Positions 6,813 to 11,028 of a stretch of 11,028 nucleotides of DNA are shown one piece after another. The notes beneath the pieces were generated by a model, which did not search any database, was not told the origin of the DNA, and was given only the letters and a program-made list of their open reading frames with translations. Both the position numbers and the translations under genes were made by a program. The first letter of the stretch is position 1, and the number at the start of each line of letters is the position of its first letter. The DNA lies in the NCBI GenBank assembly GCA_003220985.1, contig QHTY01000212.1, positions 1-11,028 on the forward strand, written 5' to 3'. This DNA is from Gemmatimonadota bacterium. GTDB taxonomy: Bacteria; Gemmatimonadota; Gemmatimonadetes; Gemmatimonadales; GWC2-71-9.

Positions 6813-6819
6813 CGGCCCC

Positions 6820-9663
6820 ATGCCGCAGCGCCGTTCCAAACCCAACCCGAGGGCGAAGAAACCCCGTAGGGTGGCCGATTCCCTCACCGTCTCGGTTCTG
6901 CAGGCCACGCTCGAATCCACCGCGGACGGCATTCTCGTCGTGGACCTCGACGGGAAGATCGTTTCGCACAACCGGCATTTCGAGGAAATGTGGCGCCTCC
7001 CCACGTCCTTCATCGCCGCCAATAACGATGCCGCGGGTCGGCGGCGCCTAATCCAGCACGTGAAGGACCAGCTCGTGAATCCGGAGCTATTCGTCGATGG
7101 CATCGAGGAGCGGTATGCCGAGCCCGCGTCCGACAGTTTCGACGTCCTCACGTTCAAGGACGGCCGGGTGCTCGAGCGCTACTCCATTCCGCTGCGATTG
7201 GATGGCCGCTCGGTGGGCCGGGTCTGGAGCTTCCGCGATGTGACGGCGCGGCGTCGCGCCGAGTGTGTGCAAGACGCGGTGTACCGCATCTCCCACACCG
7301 CGCACACCGCTGAAAACCTCCAGCAGCTCCTGCGCGCGATTCATGAAGTCGTCGGCGAGCTGATGCCGGCCAAGAACTTCTACGTGTCGCTCTACAACGA
7401 AAAGGACGACCGCCTCGAGTTTCCGTACTTCGTGGACGAGTACGACACCGCGCCCGACATCCCGCCCCGCAAACTGCGCAAGGGCCTTACCGAATACGTG
7501 CTGCGGACCGGCCACCCGTTGCTCGCCACCCCCGAGGTGTATGAGCGCCTGGTCGCCGCCGGCGAGGTGGAGCTGATCGGCGCACCGTCCATCGACTGGC
7601 TCGGCGTGCCGCTCAAAGTGAAGGACCGCACCATCGGTGTCGTCGTGACGCAGACGTATTCCCAGGGCGTGCGCTATGGACCGAGTGAGCTGGACATCCT
7701 GACGTTCGTGTCCTCGCAGATGGCCATGGCAATCGAGCGCAAACGCGTCGAGGACGCCTGGCGCGAACAGAGTGAGTTGTTGCAGCGGATCGTCGACAAC
7801 ATTCCGGTCATGCTGGTGTTCCTCGACGAACGCGGTCGCATCCAGTGGGGCAACCGGGAGTGGACGCGTACCCTCGGATACGACATCGCCGAGGCGCGCC
7901 AGCGCGACATTTTCGTCGAGCTGTACCCGGACCCCGTCGAACGGCAGCGTCTGCGCGACTCCATCGGAGCACCGGTCGGTCAATGGACCGACTTCCGGAC
8001 GCGCACGCGCCGCGGCGCCGTCCTGGACACCATCTGGGCGAACGCGCCGCTCACCGGCGGCGGCTGGCTCGCGATCGGCATGGACGTGTCGGACCGCCGG
8101 CGGACCGAGGAGCGCTACCGCGCCTTCATCGCGCAGAGCTCGGAAGGGGTGTCGCGGTTGGAAATCGATCCGCCCGTCCCGACCACGCTCTCGGAAGAGG
8201 AGCAGATCGATCGACTCTATGCGGGCGCGCGCATCGCCGAGTGTAACGACGCGATGGCACGCATGTACGGATACCGCGAAGCCCGCGATCTGATCGGAAC
8301 GCGCCTCGCCGACCTGCACAACGTGACCGATCCCACCAATCGGGAGCAGATCCGCGCGTTCATTCGCGCCCGCTATCGGGTGTCCGATTCTGAAACGCGC
8401 GAGCACGATCGGGACGGCCGGCCCCGCGTCTTCCTTAATAACGTGGTCGGCTTCGTCGAAGACGGGCATCTGGTGCGCGTCTGGGGCACGCAGCGGGACG
8501 TCACCGAGCAGCGCCAGCTCGAGGAACAGTTCCGTCAATCACAGAAGATGGAAGCGGTCGGACAGCTCGCGGGCGGCATCGCCCACGACTTCAATAACCT
8601 CCTGACGGCGATCCTGGGCAACACGCAGCTCCTGCTGCGGGACTTGCCGCCGGGCGATGCCAAGCGGGGCGACGTCGAGGAGATCCGCAAAGCGTCCGAG
8701 CGGGCGGCCTCGCTGACCCGCCAGTTGCTCGCCTACAGCCGGCGACAGATGCTCCAGCCCGAGGTACTCAACCTCAACGGCGTCGTCGCGGAGATGGATA
8801 AGATGTTACGACGCCTCATTGGTGAGCACATTGCGCTCGTTACCGTGCTCGCGCCCGATCTCGGGCACGTCCGCGCCGATCCCAATCAGCTCGAGCAGGT
8901 GATCGTGAATCTCGCGGTAAATGCCCGCGATGCGATGGCGCAAGGCGGCACGCTGACGATCGAAACCGCCAATGTCGACCTCGATGCGACCTACGCGCAG
9001 ACGCACCTCGGGTCCGTGCCCGGGCCCTACACGATGCTCGCCGTCACGGATACCGGAGTGGGCATGGACGCCGGCGTCCGCGCCCATCTCTTCGAGCCCT
9101 TCTTCACGACCAAAGAAGTCGGTCGCGGAACGGGCCTCGGCCTCGCTACGGTGTACGGTATCGTCAAACAGAGTGACGGTTATATCTCGGTGTACTCCGA
9201 GGTGGGACGCGGTTCGAGCTTCAAGATCTACCTCCCCAGAATCGCGACGCCCTCCGATGCGCCGGTCGGCCCCCAGCGCGGACGACCCGCGCGCGGCAAC
9301 GAGACCGTGCTCGTCGTTGAAGACGAGCCCGCGGTGCTCACCTTGAGCCGCCGCGCGCTCGAAACGCAGGGCTATGTCGTCCTGGCGGCGTCCGACGCGA
9401 CCGCGGCGCTCCGCATCGTCGAGCGTCATGGCGGGACCATTCACCTGCTCGTCACGGACGTGGTGATGCCGGGCCTGTCCGGCCGCGAGCTCGCCGACAA
9501 GCTCGCCGCGCAGCGGCCCGGCATCCGTGTGCTCTACATGTCCGGCTATCCCGGCGACGCGGTCGTCGAGCACGGCAGCCTGCCGGCTGGCAGCGCGTTC
9601 CTGCAGAAGCCCTTCTCGCCCGACAGTCTTGCGCGCAAGGTGCGCGACGTCCTGGACGCGTGA
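6820..9663 (+). CDS. Hybrid sensor histidine kinase, PAS-GAF-PAS-PAS-HisKA-HATPase-REC
   Basis: This encodes 947 residues from ATG 6820. The frame also opens at GTG 6721, but the extra 33 residues are basic, unlike any sensor domain, and would overlap the leader of the divergent gene. Order: a Lys/Arg-rich N-terminus, PAS (about 25-145, STADGILVVDLDGKIVSHN), GAF (150-310), PAS (318-425, VMLVFLDERGRIQWGN), PAS (432-562, with an extended segment PVPTTLSEEEQIDRLYAGAR before the central strand), HisKA with phospho-His589 in GGIAHDFNN, HATPase (N-box NLAVNARDAM, DTGVGM, GTGLGLAT), and a receiver with Asp880 in LLVTDVVMPG and Lys in QKPF. No membrane span is visible. All catalytic motifs are intact. 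The HATPase-receiver half closely resembles the kinase at 3-1799, including the shared LTIETANVDLD. A kinase of another class follows after 24 bases, so the two are probably co-transcribed. No ribosome binding site precedes the ATG. Confidence 0.95.
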   Translation: MPQRRSKPNPRAKKPRRVADSLTVSVLQATLESTADGILVVDLDGKIVSHNRHFEEMWRLPTSFIAANNDAAGRRRLIQHVKDQLVNPELFVDGIEERYAEPASDSFDVLTFKDGRVLERYSIPLRLDGRSVGRVWSFRDVTARRRAECVQDAVYRISHTAHTAENLQQLLRAIHEVVGELMPAKNFYVSLYNEKDDRLEFPYFVDEYDTAPDIPPRKLRKGLTEYVLRTGHPLLATPEVYERLVAAGEVELIGAPSIDWLGVPLKVKDRTIGVVVTQTYSQGVRYGPSELDILTFVSSQMAMAIERKRVEDAWREQSELLQRIVDNIPVMLVFLDERGRIQWGNREWTRTLGYDIAEARQRDIFVELYPDPVERQRLRDSIGAPVGQWTDFRTRTRRGAVLDTIWANAPLTGGGWLAIGMDVSDRRRTEERYRAFIAQSSEGVSRLEIDPPVPTTLSEEEQIDRLYAGARIAECNDAMARMYGYREARDLIGTRLADLHNVTDPTNREQIRAFIRARYRVSDSETREHDRDGRPRVFLNNVVGFVEDGHLVRVWGTQRDVTEQRQLEEQFRQSQKMEAVGQLAGGIAHDFNNLLTAILGNTQLLLRDLPPGDAKRGDVEEIRKASERAASLTRQLLAYSRRQMLQPEVLNLNGVVAEMDKMLRRLIGEHIALVTVLAPDLGHVRADPNQLEQVIVNLAVNARDAMAQGGTLTIETANVDLDATYAQTHLGSVPGPYTMLAVTDTGVGMDAGVRAHLFEPFFTTKEVGRGTGLGLATVYGIVKQSDGYISVYSEVGRGSSFKIYLPRIATPSDAPVGPQRGRPARGNETVLVVEDEPAVLTLSRRALETQGYVVLAASDATAALRIVERHGGTIHLLVTDVVMPGLSGRELADKLAAQRPGIRVLYMSGYPGDAVVEHGSLPAGSAFLQKPFSPDSLARKVRDVLDA

Positions 9664-9687
9664 GCCCGAAGCGAGTACCGTAGCGTC

Positions 9688-11028
9688 ATGTTGCACGCCA
9701 CGACACCGATCGCTACCGAGCAATTGATCAAGCTCGTGAATCAGATGCCTGCCGTGATGTGGTCGACGGATACCGATCTCCTGCTCACGTCGCGGTGTGG
9801 GGGCGTCGTGGCGATGTTTGACCACCTGCCGGGAGCCGTCGACGGCACGGCGATCGGCACGTTCGTCGATCCGGAGGACCGGGAGACCGTCCTGGCGGCA
9901 CATCGCGCCGCGCTCCAGGGGCGGTCCGCGTTCTACGAAACCCGCTTCCAGGGCCGCATCTTCAGCGCGCGCGTTGAGCCGCTCCGTGACGGCAGTGGGC
10001 CCATCGTGGGAGTGGTTGGGCTCGCGTTCGACATCACCGAGCGCCGTCGCGCAGAAGATGCGCTCCGGGAAAGCGAGACGCGGTTCCGCACGATTATCGA
10101 GAGCGAGCCCGAATGCGTGAAGCTCCTCGATGCCGAGGGCAGGCTGCTCGACATGAATCCGGCAGGTCTCGCGATGGTTCAGGCCGACACCATCGAGGCG
10201 GTGCGCGGTCGCCCTATCGTGGAGGTTATTGCACCCGAGCACCGCGCCGCCTTCACCGAATTGCACCGTCGCGTCTTTGCCGGCGAATCGGGGACGCTCG
10301 AATTCGAGATCATCGGGTTGAAGGGCAAACGCAGCTGGCTGGCGACCCACGCCGTACCGCTGCGTGACGCGGCCGGCACGATTCAGGCAGTGCTGGGAAT
10401 TACGCGGGATATCTCGCGCCGCAGGATCGCCGAGCGGGCCTTGGTGGAGTCAGAGGAGCGGTTTTGTAAAGCGTTCTACGCGAATGCCCTGCCGCTGCTG
10501 ATCACGCGGCTGTCTGACGGCATGGTGCTGGATACGAATGAGGCGTTCATCCGTCTGGTGAAGCGGCCGCGGGATGAAATCATCGGGCGCACCACGGTCG
10601 AACTCGACTTCATCCACGCCGCACAGCGCGCCGAGATCATCGACATGCTTACCAAGACCGGCGTCGTCAACGATGTCGAGCTCGAGGTGAAGCCGGCCGA
10701 CGGTCCACCACGTACCGGATTGCTCTCGCTCGTGCGCCTCGAGCTCGGCGGCCAGGACTGCACGCTGGGCACATACCGCGACATCACCGAGGCCAAACGC
10801 GCCGAAGCACAACTGCGCGCCTCGCGGGCGGCGCTGCGCAGTCTGGCGACGCGGCAACAGGACATCCGGGAGGATGAGCGCACGCGCATCGCGCGCGAGA
10901 TTCACGACAGTTTGGGCCAGGCACTCACGGCCCTGAAGCTGCAGCTCTCCGCGGCCGAGGAGGCCGCATCTCGAGACGCGTCCGGGGGGGGGCTCCGCGC
11001 CAGGCTGCATGAAACCACCTTGATGGTC
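9688..11028 (+). CDS. PAS-PAS-PAS sensor histidine kinase of the HisKA_3 (NarL-partner) type, 3' end outside window
   Basis: The frame is open from ATG 9688 to the last base: 447 residues without a stop, cut by the window edge. Three PAS domains are seen: about 12-118 (MPAVMWSTDTDLLL to FDITERR), 130-243 (ECVKLLDAEGRLLDMN to TRDISRR) and 258-370 (NALPLLITRLSDGMVLDTN to YRDITEAKR). A coiled linker leads to a HisKA_3 dimerisation domain, ERTRIAREIHDSLGQALTAL, with phospho-His406 (codon 10903-10905) followed by Asp. This class differs from the HDFNN-type hybrids: by family knowledge its kinases pair with NarL/FixJ-like LuxR-type DNA-binding regulators, often encoded next to them, so one may lie past the window. 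The ATPase domain should follow beyond 11028. No good ribosome binding site precedes the ATG; the gene starts 24 bases after the upstream kinase and is probably co-transcribed. A run of nine G at 10984-10992 encodes Gly-Gly-Gly, and the sequence after it keeps family-like spacing, so the frame is probably right. Confidence 0.93.
   Translation, partial: MLHATTPIATEQLIKLVNQMPAVMWSTDTDLLLTSRCGGVVAMFDHLPGAVDGTAIGTFVDPEDRETVLAAHRAALQGRSAFYETRFQGRIFSARVEPLRDGSGPIVGVVGLAFDITERRRAEDALRESETRFRTIIESEPECVKLLDAEGRLLDMNPAGLAMVQADTIEAVRGRPIVEVIAPEHRAAFTELHRRVFAGESGTLEFEIIGLKGKRSWLATHAVPLRDAAGTIQAVLGITRDISRRRIAERALVESEERFCKAFYANALPLLITRLSDGMVLDTNEAFIRLVKRPRDEIIGRTTVELDFIHAAQRAEIIDMLTKTGVVNDVELEVKPADGPPRTGLLSLVRLELGGQDCTLGTYRDITEAKRAEAQLRASRAALRSLATRQQDIREDERTRIAREIHDSLGQALTALKLQLSAAEEAASRDASGGGLRARLHETTLMV

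Noticed and set aside
6721..6819. GTG 6721 as the start of the plus-strand hybrid kinase
   Set aside because: The added 33 residues resemble no sensor domain, and the region is the divergent promoter spacer carrying the other gene's ribosome binding site.
7087..8538. A 483-codon minus-strand frame, and a similar 514-codon one at 8806-10350
   Set aside because: Both are antisense to well-supported kinase domains and have compositionally biased translations with no motifs.

Overview
This GC-rich window is a bacterial chromosomal segment dominated by two-component signalling genes. It holds three PAS-rich hybrid histidine kinases, a fourth kinase of the NarL-partner (HisKA_3) type, a stand-alone receiver protein, a broken LysR-type regulator gene, a type IV pilin-like gene and one tRNA-Asn. 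The pilin sequence, the PAS/GAF hybrid kinases with a C-terminal receiver and the base composition fit Gemmatimonadota or a similar environmental phylum. That placement is recalled family resemblance, not a computed result.

Layout. (1) Bases 3-1799 (+) are the 3' part of a REC-PAS-HisKA-HATPase-REC hybrid kinase whose start lies before the window. (2) A tRNA-Asn(GUU) at 1843-1915 has its own likely promoter just after the kinase stop. A strong, probably bidirectional terminator at 1929-1958 separates it from the convergent minus-strand genes. (3) On the minus strand, in transcription order, lie a 939-residue GAF-PAS-PAS-PAS hybrid kinase (6718-3899), a CheY-like receiver (3835-3452), a LysR-type regulator broken by a frameshift with a small deletion (3416-2554), and, after a 186-base AT-richer gap, a type IV pilin-like protein (2367-1990). 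(4) Diverging from the minus-strand kinase across a 101-base spacer with a perfect 7-6-7 inverted repeat, the plus strand carries a 947-residue PAS-GAF-PAS-PAS hybrid kinase (6820-9663). After 24 bases comes a PAS-PAS-PAS-HisKA_3 kinase (9688 to the window edge, still open).

How they may work together (inference). The kinase and receiver on the minus strand look like one transcription unit, and the two plus-strand kinases like another, both starting from the shared divergent region. All three hybrid kinases use the same HDFNN-type H-box core, and blocks of similarity pair them differently by domain, suggesting duplication plus module exchange. One has Gly where the acidic residue after the phospho-accepting His is expected. 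No DNA-binding response regulator or HPt protein is present, so the outputs must lie elsewhere. The stand-alone receiver is the only obvious local phospho-acceptor apart from the kinases' own receivers. No phage, IS, CRISPR or toxin-antitoxin feature was seen.
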